From NCBI GenBank assembly GCA_030704615.1, contig CM060733.1, positions 15,066,001-15,130,000 of the forward strand: a stretch of DNA of 64,000 nt, given 5' to 3'. Positions 1-12,757 of the stretch are shown here, piece by piece. Source of the DNA: Takakia lepidozioides. Lineage: Eukaryota; Streptophyta; Takakiopsida; Takakiales; Takakiaceae. The notes below the pieces were generated by a model, which had not been told where the DNA came from, searched no databases, and saw only the letters and a list, made by a program, of their open reading frames with translations. Both the position numbers and the translations under genes were made by a program. The stretch's first letter is position 1, and the number at the start of each line of letters is the position of its first letter.

Positions 1-1032
1 GAAAAAGGAGGCATCCATAGCTGCACTGTCACAAGTTATGATCCACCCCTTCGTTTTTTGGAGCTCACCTACCCCCTGCTTCAGCATTTAAAGGTCATCA
101 AACAGGATACGTGCGGTGTTACCACTGTGTAATGTGAGTGAGATTGTTGGAGAGACAGGTAGCTAATTCTGCATTCATCAGTCAATTCACTGAAATTGAA
201 CCTGTGCCTGTATACTGCAATGTACAGGGAAGCCACTGAGGACGTTCCTCAAGTGTATTGTGGGAGGCTGAGCCGGCAAAGTGATGACTGTGAGATAGCC
301 TTCCTCATCTGTTCACTATCTTTACCGCTAACGCAGGATGTGATACCGATCATCTCCACATCCGATTCTGTGAAACCTTCACACGTACTATACTTACAAG
401 AACATTCCTTCTACAAGAACCATAAGTTACCTACTTCCTTCTCTGGAAACTGTGAAAGCACTATCTCTTTGTGGCGGCTCAAAGAGTTGCAGGAGTTGAG
501 CAGATGGACAGTATTTCTCGAAAACATGTAGGTATAATCGTGCATTCAAGTTCTAAATGTCGTGGTCACAGGATATAAACTATTCTAGTTCTGCTTTGTG
601 TCACTTATTCGAAGTGTTGGGAAGTAAAGACATCTGCCAATTTACTGAGTGTACTGCTCAAAAGCCAACTGTTGAGGGGGAAGTTGACAGCTCAAGGAAC
701 ATATTGAAGGGTTAAACCAAGAGACACTCTGGGCACCTGACCACTGGGCTGCCTGCCCAAATGCGCTACCAAAACCTGATTTTGTGATACATCAAGAATA
801 TCTTGGCAGTTAGGCTGCCTGATAAGGAGCCCTTGACTGCTCTGGACACATTTTGGCTTCTCAATGCTATGCAGAGGTATCCGGTGACGAGTTTTCACGA
901 AAAGTTGATCTGGATTAGTGCGCTCTTTCCTCATAATAGACCACCAGTACACATAATAGTGGCAGGAGGTGCCCTATGAAAGTGATGGCTTTTATACCTA
1001 TGCAACAGGTCAACTACACAATTTTGCTTGGT
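1..1032. other. Photolyase 3' flank, no gene seen
   Basis: The part nearest 1032 is probably the 3' untranslated region of the photolyase gene, which ends at 1033 on the minus strand. Short open frames here (for example 196-531) have no recognisable domain or splice context. I see no RNA gene or mobile element. Confidence 0.5.
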
Positions 1033-4000
1033 TCATTTGTCCAGAGCTGGATGAGAGGGAGAAGTGGCAGCAGTACCCTCTTTAAGCTGCTTCTTTGTCC
1101 GAGCTACCATCTGATTGATGTTCATAATGTACCCATCTACATTGAACTTGCGTTTACAGCCTGCATAATTCATGTACCTAATCTTCCCGAAGACTGGGCG
1201 CTCCTTCCAGCCCTGGGCACCAAGAAACCCAACCAAACAAAGACTTCATTAGCAGTATGAAACCTGATTACATCTCTAAAATATACTCAAGAATCATTGA
1301 CTTTATTTACAACTCAAATGCAGTCCCCAATAAATATAAACAAACAACTGACTCATGCCTGATCATGGATGCCGCAAATGGACCACATGCAGCCGACATA
1401 GCCATTGGGATCCCTTCCATCCAATTCATACTGCATAAACAAGCATTAGAACCAGTCAGATAGAGTACAAGAGCGATCAGAATTACAGTTCCCGAAGAGC
1501 CCACTTCCATCACTATCACATGCATTTTGTCCCTGGGTAGGATAATGACACTAATGGAATCTCCAGAAGATTTGGATAGCATGTATGTACGAAACTTGAG
1601 GGAACTTTCAAACACTAAGATACCTTGTCATTGAGATAAATGGCTATGGCAAGTGCCTCCTCAGGACCAGTTGTCCACTCCAATATCTTTTTGGCCCAGT
1701 ACATTCTGCCGCAATCCATCCCCATTCCCCGTCAGTGCTGATTATACAGCTCAACTCCTGCTACCACAGCCAGAGTTTGATGTGAAATGGACAGAGATTT
1801 CTGTCTGGTCCGCACCCACCCTCTCCTGTTCTAACTCCCTTGCTACACTTCTCTTTCCATTGACCACAAGCTAATTCTGTATCCTGACTGTACATCTAGT
1901 AGAAAAATAAGGATCAGAAACGTTGCATTGTAAGACACTACCAATTTGAAAAGACACATATAGCAACCAGTCTTGAGCCAAGTCAACCCCTCAGCTCAAA
2001 AACATGGTAACTACACTGCTTTGTCACATCTACAAAAATACGGTGTCTTCCAACATATACACGTCTGTGTCTGTGTTAAGAATGTACTCATAAGATGTTG
2101 CTAACCGTAACCTTGTCTGTGTTAACAGAGCGAGAGACAGACAGAGAGAGATGTTTCCTCCCTTCCACACAAAAAGAAAGAATGTACTCATAAGACGTTG
2201 TTTGCCGTAACCTTGTGGCCATTGACCCCGCGCCCAGTTTGAGCGGAAAACACAAAAAGAAAGAGAGGTGTAACTGGTATATATTGATAATCTTTGTCCA
2301 ATACTCACCCAGACCCTCTTTCAAATATTAAAACACAAGTGCATGAATGACAGACCGCATGAAGCCGTGCATTTTTCCGTAGTAAACCATTTCCAGCTGC
2401 GCTGCATTCCACAACTGACCAACAAAAACCTAGTTAACAATCAGAATAGAGGGATCCAAAGTAGGTTGATGGATGTTGTGTTAGTCAAAGTAGAAGTCAA
2501 AAAAGATAATCCAAACTGAATTCAGTAATCCAAACTATATGCAAGCATTACTTCATCACTCTGGACAAACATAGCGTCTCTTCACTGGCAATGGACTGCA
2601 GTTGCACTTACTTCATCATGAGTCTTGCCCTTCTCAAGCTCCTCCCTCCTGCAATCACATGACACATCAGTCGATACCTACAAACCTCACCACAGGGTTC
2701 TCACCAAAGTCACATGGGTCTACTCAGCTTTGGCTACAGGGCTCAACACCTTAAGTTACTCATACCCAAAATCCTCTCATTTAACCAGCTCAAGCTATAT
2801 ACCAATCTGTTGTGACTGTGTGCAGGAGTCTCTGCCCCTTCTCCCCTTCTAGGCCAATGAGGGAGTGAAAGCAGTTCAGAGCAAGTCTATGAAAAATCAA
2901 ATCAGCTTGCCAAGACAGAGAACTTGATGACACACACAATAGAAGAAGCCTTGTCCACTCTGGCCGGATGAACAACCTGACCACTTCTCTATAAACCCAT
3001 CCAATTACAGTCACCACGTTCTGACTAGAGTGGTACTAGTACGTTTACTGTGAAAGACACAACAGGCTAGTTAAGTTCCTTTTCCTTGTTAAAACGTACC
3101 TGTATAAAAATTCACGTTTGTCACCTGCATGCAGCATTAGACTTTCCCGAGCCCAGTTCCAAGCACCCCTTATATTGTCATAGTTGGGCTGATGATAACA
3201 AAAATTCTCTGCTAAGCCTCCTCGAACAATCAACTCCTCCAAGAATGTATCGACAGCCTGCGAAGGGTAAAACCAGAGTGCAATTGAGTACCTAAATATC
3301 AACCAGTTTGGGTATAAATCGTAACTACCAAATCTAATCGCTTACTTGGTTTAGAGGACAAGGCAACTGGAGATAAGAAAACCCCCTAGCGATTTCCAAC
3401 AATTGACTAGCACCCTTTCAGTGCATGTTGAGAGAGCAAGGAATTCTGTGGGCCTACATAAGGTTCCTTGGCATTCCAAAGCTGTGATGGGTTTATTTCT
3501 AACTTGATTGAAGGATTAGACCAAATTCCTTGTCCGTTGAAATAAATGGTAAGATAGTCCTTACCTTTGGATGTACTTTCCGAAATTTACGAGCCTCAAG
3601 GGCACAGCGTTGTGCAGAAATGTGGCCATAGTGCAAGTAAGGGGAGAGGCCAGAAAGGCCAGAGGGTTTGGATGGGTCGTTTCGATTCTCGTAGTGTTTG
3701 ATGCGGCTGTAGACACAATCAACAAAACATGAAGTTGAGTGCATCCAGAAGAAATGCCCAAAAACTAGTAGCGTAGTAGCATACATGTGAATGTGAAAAA
3801 GACACGCTTAACCTTCCTTCAATAGTAACATTAGCAAAGAACCAAGAAGGATGAAGTGTTAAGTTCTTCAATTACAAGCACAGGTACAACTCAGATAGCA
3901 GGGAAAAAGATCAACCAACAACGAAACAACAGACCGGGACACAGCACTGACTTAGACAAATGAAAGCATGAAAGGTGGAACAATACTTGTTAACAAAGCC

Positions 4001-5611
4001 ATTAGTCTTGCCCATAAGGGCCTCCCTAGCTGCATTCTCGCCTGCCTCACACCAGCTTACCTCTGGAACCTCTGCACCCACCCTTCATTGTGCCAGCATA
4101 CCCAGACCTCGGTGTCAAGTGTCAACTCTCAGGTAGCAATTGGATATTTTTCTTTGCAAAACAATGGCTCAACCTTCACTATTTATAACATGAATAGAAA
4201 TCTGCAGCCCCGATTCCATCAGGATACAGCAAGAATGATCATAGAGGTGCAGGAGGAAAACACACCTCAGGACATCAGCAATGAGTGAGTCCCACATGAT
4301 AGTGGGAGGTACTTCAGCATCCCAAGGTTTTCCAGGATTTTCCAAGACTGGAAACTCAACAAGATACTCAGAAAGCTGTCTCTGAATTTTCGTCCGGATG
4401 GTCCGGGCGCCATACTCCAACTTGTCCGAGGCGCGCCACACAGGGACTACATTGTGAGCATCCACCTCAGTCACCTTAACTGAGGGATGCACATTCTTAC
4501 AAATGGCATCCCGCCACATCCGTCCAATTCGAAGAGAAGAGAAGTCCATGACTAGATCAGATGCATCACAGCGTTGGAGGAATTCGGGGATAGTTTCTTC
4601 TGCTTTACCCTGTAGAATGAGAGGCACTGTTTATACAAGGACTGACTTAATCTCATATGAATTTCCGTGGAAAAGGAGCCAATACCTCCAGTACTCATAT
4701 GTCTCACAATAGCAAAATGAATTGCAACTTATCACTGAGTAGGAAAGTAGCAACATGAAGAGATACGGACAGAGATGACAAGGCAGAGCCAAAGATGATG
4801 CAACTACAAAGAATGTTGAACTGGGCGGTGGTGAACAGAGTCCAGTCCAGTCCAGTGCACCAGTCAGTCAGCGAACCCTTCCTGGGCCATTTGTGAGATT
4901 TTCAAACAAGAGCGAAAAGAAAGAATATATACAGTATGCAGAGGGGGCCAGTACCCATGGGGGAGGGGGAGAGAGAGAGAGAAAGAGGATATACCCGAAA
5001 TAAGAAGAACGGTACATTAACTGCCTTCAAGTTGCGTTCCACTACTTGCAGGCCCCGCAACATAAACCCAAAATGACGTGCACGTGCCTCCAAGAAACTG
5101 TCCACCAAATTGAATACAACCGCCACCGAAGCTCCTTTCCGGCGAGCCTGCTCCACTGCGTAAAGCAGCGCCCAATTGTCTTGCGATCGCTGGTCTCTTG
5201 AGAGCCAATAAACTACTGGACCCTTTTTCCCCTCCTTGCCAGGCTTCAAAATGTTGATCCTACCTGCAGGGTTAGATGCAGTAGGCTTAGTTCAAAGTAC
5301 AAATCACACATTATGCAACTTTAGACCCTGTAGGTCTTCCATCATCTGCAGTGGAAACATAGGGGATGTAATGCATTCTTTTTCTAGTCTATGGAGACAA
5401 AAACACAGTTCTAGAACCTTAATGATTGCGACAGTAGCAGTAAACCCCTCACAGCTTCTTGACTGTAATTGGGCATACCTGGATGCACCTCTTTACTCGA
5501 CGACGAGACATTTTCCAATTCGTCAGGCTCTACATCATCCGCCCCTTTCAGCTTCTTGGTTTTCGACTCCCTGAAAGGTGGCGCTGCTTGCGCCTTTCTC
5601 TTGGGCGGCAT
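1033..5611 (-). CDS. UVR2: Class II CPD photolyase, complete, 11 exons
   Basis: This gene encodes a flavoprotein that splits UV-induced cyclobutane pyrimidine dimers using light. Exons on the minus strand, in order: 5611-5479, 5263-4995, 4609-4266, 4082-3987, 3706-3565, 3257-3100, 2648-2612, 2414-2356, 1705-1624, 1430-1359, 1212-1033. All joins keep phase and give 523 aa, normal for the family. Visible motifs are [12 protein letters not shown] and [12 protein letters not shown] near the N-terminus, [11 protein letters not shown], the AQRCALEAR helix, the [15 protein letters not shown] signature region, and the C-terminal [20 protein letters not shown] block that lines the FAD and DNA site. 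The tenth intron has a GC donor (1358-1357). One exon is only 37 nt. The start at 5611 gives a short basic N-terminus (MPPKRK). An in-frame ATG at 5851 would add 80 residues. Identity is certain; exact ends of small exons are hand-derived. Confidence 0.95.
2080..2262 (+). repeat. Dispersed repeat copy in a photolyase intron
   Basis: A stretch of about 70 bases at 2179-2250 nearly matches 55184-55250 and the reverse complement of 8699-8765. A shorter version starts at 2090, so the unit is partly tandem. Both units start with AATGTACTCATAAGA. The copy lies in the intron between the photolyase exons 2414-2356 and 1705-1624. Confidence 0.75.
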
Positions 5612-5851
5612 CTTCCCCTCGTCGGTGCCAGCCTCCAAGCAACAATTGACGTAAGAAAACCCTACTACTTTGAAGCCACGGAAGCGGCTGGATGCCTTCA
5701 GATTCCACGAAACTTCACAGCAGTCACGGAAGGAGGGCCTGAATGCCAATAACGATGACCTGAGCAACTTGAAGCACGCTGCCTCAATGACGAAAAGCGA
5801 TGGCTTGCAACTAAACTGCCGTGGGAATGCACACTGCCCCAGCTTCAGCAT
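5612..5851 (-). other. UVR2: In-frame N-terminal extension of the photolyase ORF
   Basis: The first coding frame stays open upstream of the likely start to an ATG at 5851. The 80 added residues are rich in Ser, Arg, Phe and Leu with few acidic residues, the composition of an organelle presequence. Plant CPD photolyase is known to serve nucleus, plastid and mitochondrion in rice. Whether this stretch is translated or is 5' leader cannot be told from sequence. Confidence 0.4.
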
Positions 5852-7062
5852 AAAAAAAAACTCACACTCCCTTCCCCTGCTTCCAGCTCCAAAGCTACTC
5901 CAATTACCAAGAACCCCAAGAACAAAAACACAATGTCAATGTCAACACCACAAGCACGACCTTCACAGCGTTCCTGCAACAGATCGTGGCCCCAACGTTC
6001 AAACTGCTCTCAGGAATTGCAGCGTTCATGAGAGAGAGACAAAGACTCGGAGACGATGGAAGAGTTCCCGCCATTATCTTGCAGTGACCACTTGGCAGGA
6101 TATGACGTGGCAGCCTGCGGGCCAAGACCTCGGCTCCGATCTAGACTCAGGTGCGGCGTGTGGGCTTGGTAGTTAGGTTTGGGGTTGTAACAGAGTCCCG
6201 TGAGAATCCTTAATAGAGTCTCGTAGATGCTAAAACAGATTCATACGTAGGCTCTCTAATGTATTCCTATGTAGATGCTCGACGGGAACCTTGGCGTCCA
6301 GACGGATGAGTAGGAGTTCATTCATCCGATACCAAACCGAAAGTAATACTGGTGGCAAATGGCCATGGGTGTTCCGGCGCGCAGCTACTGTTTACCTGAC
6401 ACGTGTCAAATGGGTGACAGGACAGAGAGGAGAGAGAGAGAGAGAGAGAGAGAGACGATGGAAGAATTGTTTGTGAGTAGCTGGCTGCAGGCCTTGATCA
6501 GATGCGTTGATTGATCGTTGTTGCTGTACCTAGATGCTGTTTGATTGTGCATTGTGCGGGGCATGAAGAAGGTAGGCTATTTCTGAGAAACAGGAAGACT
6601 GGCAGACAGGTTCAGCAGGGGTGAAGGACTAGTCGAGCAAGAATGTGTGAGTCACAAGGGGTTTGAAGAGTCGAGGACTGCACACACAGGCGAAGCTACG
6701 GTTGTAAAGATTGAAGAAACTGCGTGGGGATTTGAGAGGAATTTTCAGTTGGCGATGGCTCAGATTCAGAACCTGTTTTAGAAGGTTTTGAAGGGACAAG
6801 GACATTCAGCCGAAGACGGCGTAGGAGAAGAAGAAGGGGAACATTAGTCGTGGAGTTTTCGGAGGGTTTATCTGCATCGTGCAGTGTTGACTGCTAGCAG
6901 AATCAAAGCTAGTATTGAGACCTAATTTGAGAGGACGTTTCCCTTGAGGGAGCATGTGTTGAGGGAGGGTTCTCGATGGCGCTAAAAAATCCGTTTGCAG
7001 TGCACATTTTGAGTCTCAATTGATCTTTGAGCATTTATACCCTATTCGGTTGGTAATAATCT
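5852..7062. promoter_or_regulatory. Divergent intergenic region, photolyase / TGD3
   Basis: Both flanking genes read away from this region, so it must hold their promoters and 5' leaders. A perfect (GA)n tract lies at about 6425-6455, and ACGT cores occur, for example TGACGTGGCA near 6102-6111. No coding exon is convincing. No TATA box was assigned. Confidence 0.5.
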
Positions 7063-7086
7063 TTGGATTGTGTGTGGACGAAAGAG

Positions 7087-10000
7087 ATGACGGTACCGAC
7101 TTACACTTCTCCGTCTCTTGCAGCTGCTTCCTCGTTAGCGCTACGGTCACCAATGTCATTGTCTTCTCCCCTAACCGCCTCACACTCCACTTCCAATATC
7201 AGTGCCAGCCTTCCCCCGGGCCTGCCGCAGATCATTTGGGATAGACATAAATCTGAAGTTAGCAGATTGTTTTCACTACCATCTGTATCGAGATACGCGC
7301 AGGTTCTGGATCGCCAATACAATGTCGGCTTGGTGCATGAACGGGAGATAGCTCCCATGCATGTGATGTCTGCCTCTTCTTCAGCGTCACAAGCATGCGT
7401 TTCATCGTTGCAGGATGACTCCTCGTCCATGCTTGTAAATGTTAGTCTTTTTCCTCTCGTTTTGTGTTTCTCCAGTTGTGTCTGAAATCTTGTCCACATA
7501 ATTCGTACTCGTGTGTAAATAGTCCTCTTTCTTCTCTCTTCTCGTCATACCTTTCTGCTAGGGCTCATAGGTTTCATTGTGGCATGCACAGTCAAATAAA
7601 CACAGGTATGCAGTGCGGCAGAATTGTCCCTTCCCTTCCCTTCCCCTGAGTTGGGGCTGATTCCGAATTTTAGCTACTTCAAGCCTTCAGCTACCCTTGT
7701 GACTGGAAAAAAGAACAGTCTTTATATTTGCATAAAATAGCTCAATCTAATGAGTTCACCAACAACCGCAAGCTCGACATCTTCAAGGTCCTGATGCACA
7801 GTCACAATTTTCTTCAATGTAGAAACAGGCTGGTGGCAAGGGGAGGCTCTGCAATCACTAAAACTATAACTTCACATCCCTGTGTTTTCGGAAGACTCAT
7901 GGTGTATGAAATTATGTGCTATTATGGTAGATTTTTTTTTTTGCTTCAATGCCCCATGTGGTGTCATCTGCCGGTTGTCTCATATTGTGGTTGGTACTTT
8001 AGGGGATTACAATCATGATTATTACGAGGTTACGGAGCAGATGCAAACCTCCTTTCATGTCTGTATGAACCTATACCTTCCTCAGTAGGACTACTCAGAG
8101 GACCGCGCACAATGAATCGAGAGAAAGAGGCCAATTTTATGAAAGCCATTTGTTGACACGCATATCCTGTGAATGGGACTGGGAGGGCAGCATCACTCGT
8201 CTGTGGATGTTGGGGATGTTGCTCCACCCCAAGCAGCGGCTGTGGAGGAGGATGATGCTGATGTACTCATTGAATGTCGTAATGTTTACAAATCATTCGG
8301 GGAGAAACATATTCTCAGGGGTATTAGCTTCAAGGTAAAAACATTCCCTTGCCATTGGTCAAATTTGCAGGACTTGCCTCATTCTCCCTCTCTCTCTCTC
8401 TCTCTCTCTCTGTTGTTCACTTTTATTCACTTTCTGATTCATGGTCCTGGGTACTCTTACCAGAGATGCCCTCTTCAAATCCTTCAAGGGATTTGTTCCT
8501 GTACGTATGTTTACCAACTTTGAAAATGTTGAGGCTGAGCCAAAAGCCCAGGCCCTTTCGGGGCCTAGTTATTGGGCAAATCACACACAGCAGATTGATG
8601 CTTGTGTAAAGGGAGTTCTAGAGGATATTGTCTGTTCCAAGGTAAGTAATGCTACCGGCGTCAGCCCCTGACAAGGATAGTTTCTGTCCCTTTGTGTTCC
8701 GCTCAAACTGGGCACGAGGTCAATGGCCACAGGACTACGGCCAACAACGTCTTATGAGTACATTCTTTCTCTCTGTCTGGTGTCGAAACTGGGCAGGGGG
8801 GTCTATGGCAAACAAAGTCTTATGAGTACATTCTGTGGTGGAGCGGATGGCTCATTGTTAGATGGTTCTGGGGCTGGGTTTGGGAGTGCGATTGAAAAGA
8901 ACAGATAAGACGTGGTGAGGCATTGGGAATCATAGGTCCCTCAGGCACAGGCAAGTCTACGATTCTGCGGATCATGGCCGGCCTGCTTGCTCCAGATAAG
9001 GTAAAAGGATTGTTATAGTTCTTGGTGAGTTGAGGTGACCCACCAGGAGAAATAAAGCCTCACTGTGATTTGTGAGTCTAGGTTATCCGACTCCTGACTG
9101 CGCTTCTACTGGTCTGCCACTTCCACCGCACCCCCCTTGGGCTCCTTTGGCAGTCAAGAATACCCATGCAACAATCTCCCCTACATCATAGCTCATGTAC
9201 ACTGCTGAAACGCTTTATTGGACAAAAACTTGAGTGGTATTGATGTCTGTAAAAAAGCAGCTCCCTTAGAGTGGCCAATGTCGTTGGACCAATTTGTTAT
9301 TCCCCTATGTCTGAATTCAGAGTTTTTCATTTTGTAAGCTTCCCTTGCTTATCTGAAGTGATGATAGGACCTTGGATATATTCAAGATTTCATATTTGAT
9401 CCTAATATATGCCTCTGAATGGGGATGGGCACTTTCAAAGCCATCTTAAAGCCTCTGACCGATGTTTTAATTTGAAACGGTGCAGGGTGAGGTTTATATC
9501 TGTGGGAAAAAGAGGCACGGCCTAATTAGTGATGAGGAGCTTTCCGGTCTTCGAGTTGGTTTGGTGAGTTGGATTGTTCAATCCTGTGCTGCAGACACAC
9601 TCACTCTGACAAAATGGGGTTGATGTGCTGTGGGTGTTGCTGTACTCTCAACTAGACCCTGAAATGACATCATTTGAACTTTCACCTGACTGCTGATAGC
9701 TATGGCCAATTTCTACAGCCACTTTCGAATCTGGCGATGAGGTCTCAAGTTTATGGAACCTGAAGTATTCATGAGGCTACGGCTGGGGCATGACTGGATG
9801 GTGGCAGGTGTTCCAGAGTGCGGCGCTCTTTGACTCACTAACTGTCCGTGAGAATGTCGGTTTCATGCTGTATGCACCTCTCTTTCAGTTTCGATCCTTT
9901 CCCCTTGCATTTCTTCATGCATGATGTCTGGACACATCATCACATAGTAATTGACCTGCAGTTTTGTAGTGTTCACTATGCATCCTCTTAGAAATTATAG

Positions 10001-12757
10001 GCCCCTAAGTGGCACACTAAGATTGTGAAGCTTTGCATACTTTTGAGGTACTCTGGTCCCAGCTTTCGTACAATGTGGCTATGGTAGATTATCAACTCAT
10101 CTGAATTCTGATTGTTTACTGTACACAGTTGTCAGTCGGTTTGCTTTAGGAACCCGAAGTTGATCCCCAGATTTTAGCTGTTTTGCTGTAGCTGCTGCTT
10201 TGTCTCAAGAACATGTAATTGTTTTCATCATGCAACCAATGACACCCACATTCTTCTTTCCGATATCTAGGGATGAGAATTTACCTGAAATGATTGGGTG
10301 CAGATACGAGCATTCCAACCTTTCCCATGAGAGAATAGCAGAGCTTGTCCGGGAGAGCTTAGCGGCTGTGGGCTTGAAGGTTTGAATTGTCTTCCCCTTC
10401 ATTCAGCTTTCCCACTATTGTTTCATAATAGCATGGTCGTCAGTGGGATGACAACATCAACTCCTTTGTTACCTCGATGAGCCTAAAGAGTGCCGGACAA
10501 GCAGGCACCCACTCTGAATGCCTATCTCCATGGGGTCGAACTGCAGTCCGTGCCAGGGTGATACAATGCGATCCTAGTGTTTGAGTCTCTTTAAGGCTCT
10601 ATGTAATATGAGCTACTTATGATTGCTCTAATTGTCAGTAATGTCCATTCATTGCTTTCGCAATACTGTCAGGGCATGTGGTCGTAGGCACCCTTTGATA
10701 TGGTAACCTGAATTCTTTTTTGTAGTGTTTTAACCATAAACATAAATTTTCAGGCCTACAAAGTGATTTGGACCCACATTTAGTTTTGTGCTATCTCCCC
10801 TAAGGTAGTTTTGGTGTCCTTTCCTCAGTATTCCTTTGGGTATTGTTCCACTCTGTTGTTAAGACGGTTTGGTTGTTTCACCTCGTGACAGGGAGTTGAG
10901 GAGCGAATGCCATCAGAGTTGTCAGGTGGCATGAAGAAGAGGGTGGCCTTGGCTCGCGCCATCATTTCCGATGAGAGACGTGGTGAAACAGAACAGGAGG
11001 TCCGTTGCCTCTTTTGTTTGTTCACCTCCGTGGGTATAGGTTTCCTCCATCTCCTTGAAAGGGTGGCTGCTCAAAAGTTTCCAACTGTTTTTAACTGTAT
11101 TGTGCTGCCATGCAGTTGTAGCAGTTTGGGCTCGGGAGATGGCTTTCCATCACCAGATCACTTGAATCCCTTCCCGTGGGATACTGAACCCTTCTGAGCC
11201 AGTTGTGGGTTTAATCTGCCATAGTAGGAGAGAGGTATACACCAAGTTCATTACATGCGTGAACTGAGTCGAGTTATTTGAGTGCAGGTTGTTATGTATG
11301 ATGAGCCTACAGCAGGACTGGACCCGATCGCGTCAACGGTGGTGGAGGATCTGATCCGATCAGTGCATGTCAATGGCCATGATGCTCAGGGCAAGCCTGG
11401 GACTATTGCTTCTTACGTTGTTGTCACCCACCAACACAGCACCATTCGCCGTGCTGTAGATAGGTGAGCACTTCGTGAACTTTTTGGTCTGCCTTTCTGT
11501 TTGCTTTGTCTTTACAAAGTGGGAACAAAATCTTTTGGGCTCCAGTGGAATCTTTATTCTTTGTTCATTAAACCTTATCATCCGACGGTAGTCCATAGAT
11601 TTTTCTAAAAATCATGGAAACTTCTGTCAACAGTCTGAAATCACCGAGTCCTTAGGAGAATGAGTCAAGTACTTGGAAAAAGGCCCAGCTGAAGTGTTAA
11701 TCTCTTAAAAGTCTGGCATGAACTGAAAGGAACTTGCAATGTTCTATCCTAACTTTTAAAGGAAACTCCACATGCGGAAACTACAGAAAATGCTAGACAA
11801 TCAGTGTAGAAATTTTTGGAAAAAGAGAGTGCAAATTTGCCCACCACTTGTACCGACCACTTGTGAGGGTAGGCCAATCCATGCGAAAGAAAGTTTTGGG
11901 GGCCATTGATTGAACTCTTGACCTCGTTTGACAAGTCATTGGAATTGAGCAGGGTATTGTTTCTGTATGAGGGGAAAGTAGTGTGGGAAGGCCCGACACC
12001 CGAGTTTGACACCTCCACAAATGCAATCGTTCGACAGGTGATGTGGAAGCTGCACTTGATTTGCAGTCAATGTGGTTTCACTGTTTAAGATTACGAGGTG
12101 CCTCTCAAGGATGATGGTGCTAAAGTGGGCATAATCCCGTCCACTGCCTTCTCCATTAGTAGTGAAGATGAATAGGGATACACCTCCAGATAGGCATGCC
12201 TTCAAACAGGCTTTTTATGGTGCATGGAGACCCAAAGTAGCTTGGGTCTTACAGGACTGCTGCATACTCACTTTGAAACTTCCAACCCTATGCTTGCTTG
12301 CGGGGTCCCCTTCTCCAGAAATTGCTGGAACGTAGACTTTGGAAGAGTTGGGACCAGGCACAATCCATAATAGTATTCAACTGGCTAAAGCTAAAAAAGC
12401 TTTCATAATGATAAGGCAAGAGTCGTGGAAGAATTTGTGACATAACCTGCTTTTATAATTCTCTTGTGTATCAAGTGCTCAACAGGAGGAAGGAAAACTG
12501 ACAAAATACATCATAGGTTGGTGTTGGCCATGGGAAAGGGTTAACATGGGAGCTTGCTCTTGGCCTTGTAGATCAAAGAACCCACAGCCAGTGAGATGAA
12601 TTGATATGTGGGTGAGGGGAGGTGATGGAATTCACATGCGGGAGGATTGAGAAAAGATTTTTACTTTTGTATGTGGCTGCCTAATCATGATGACTGATGG
12701 ATGTTCTTTCACATGCAGTTCGCCGATGGGAGTTTGAATGGACCAATTCAATATTGA
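7087..12757 (+). CDS. TGD3: TGD3-type ABC transporter ATPase of the plastid envelope
   Basis: This is the stromal ATPase subunit of the TGD1/2/3 importer, which brings ER-derived lipid into the plastid for galactolipid synthesis. Exons: 7087-7440, 8191-8334, 8905-9000, 9486-9563, 9808-9869, 10304-10379, 10892-10999, 11288-11463, 11953-12037, 12719-12757, about 405 aa. All joins agree in phase. Visible motifs are [15 protein letters not shown], Walker [11 protein letters not shown]-loop VFQSAALFD, signature [14 protein letters not shown], Walker [15 protein letters not shown]-loop VVTHQH, and the family C-terminus GSLNGPIQY. The N-terminal ~90 residues are rich in Ser, Ala and Thr, fitting a transit peptide. 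An upstream in-frame ATG is at 7063. The first intron is the least certain: its donor could be 7435 or 7441, and the acceptor at 8190 is weak in pyrimidines. The intron after exon 2 contains a dispersed repeat. Confidence 0.93.
8385..8835 (+). repeat. Dispersed repeat in TGD3 intron with coding-like segment
   Basis: A (CT)n tract at about 8385-8411 is followed by 8495-8650, which can be read as coding ([18 protein letters not shown], then [14 protein letters not shown]) and ends at a GTAAGT. Two tandem units of about 70-85 bases follow (8699-8765 and 8780-8833). The whole block aligns with the reverse complement of 55150-55525. It lies wholly inside an intron and is not part of the TGD3 protein. 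Confidence 0.8.

Noticed and set aside
5670-6176. Plus-strand 168-aa frame upstream of photolyase
   Set aside because: It overlaps the photolyase leader on the other strand, has no recognisable domain and no splice or start support.
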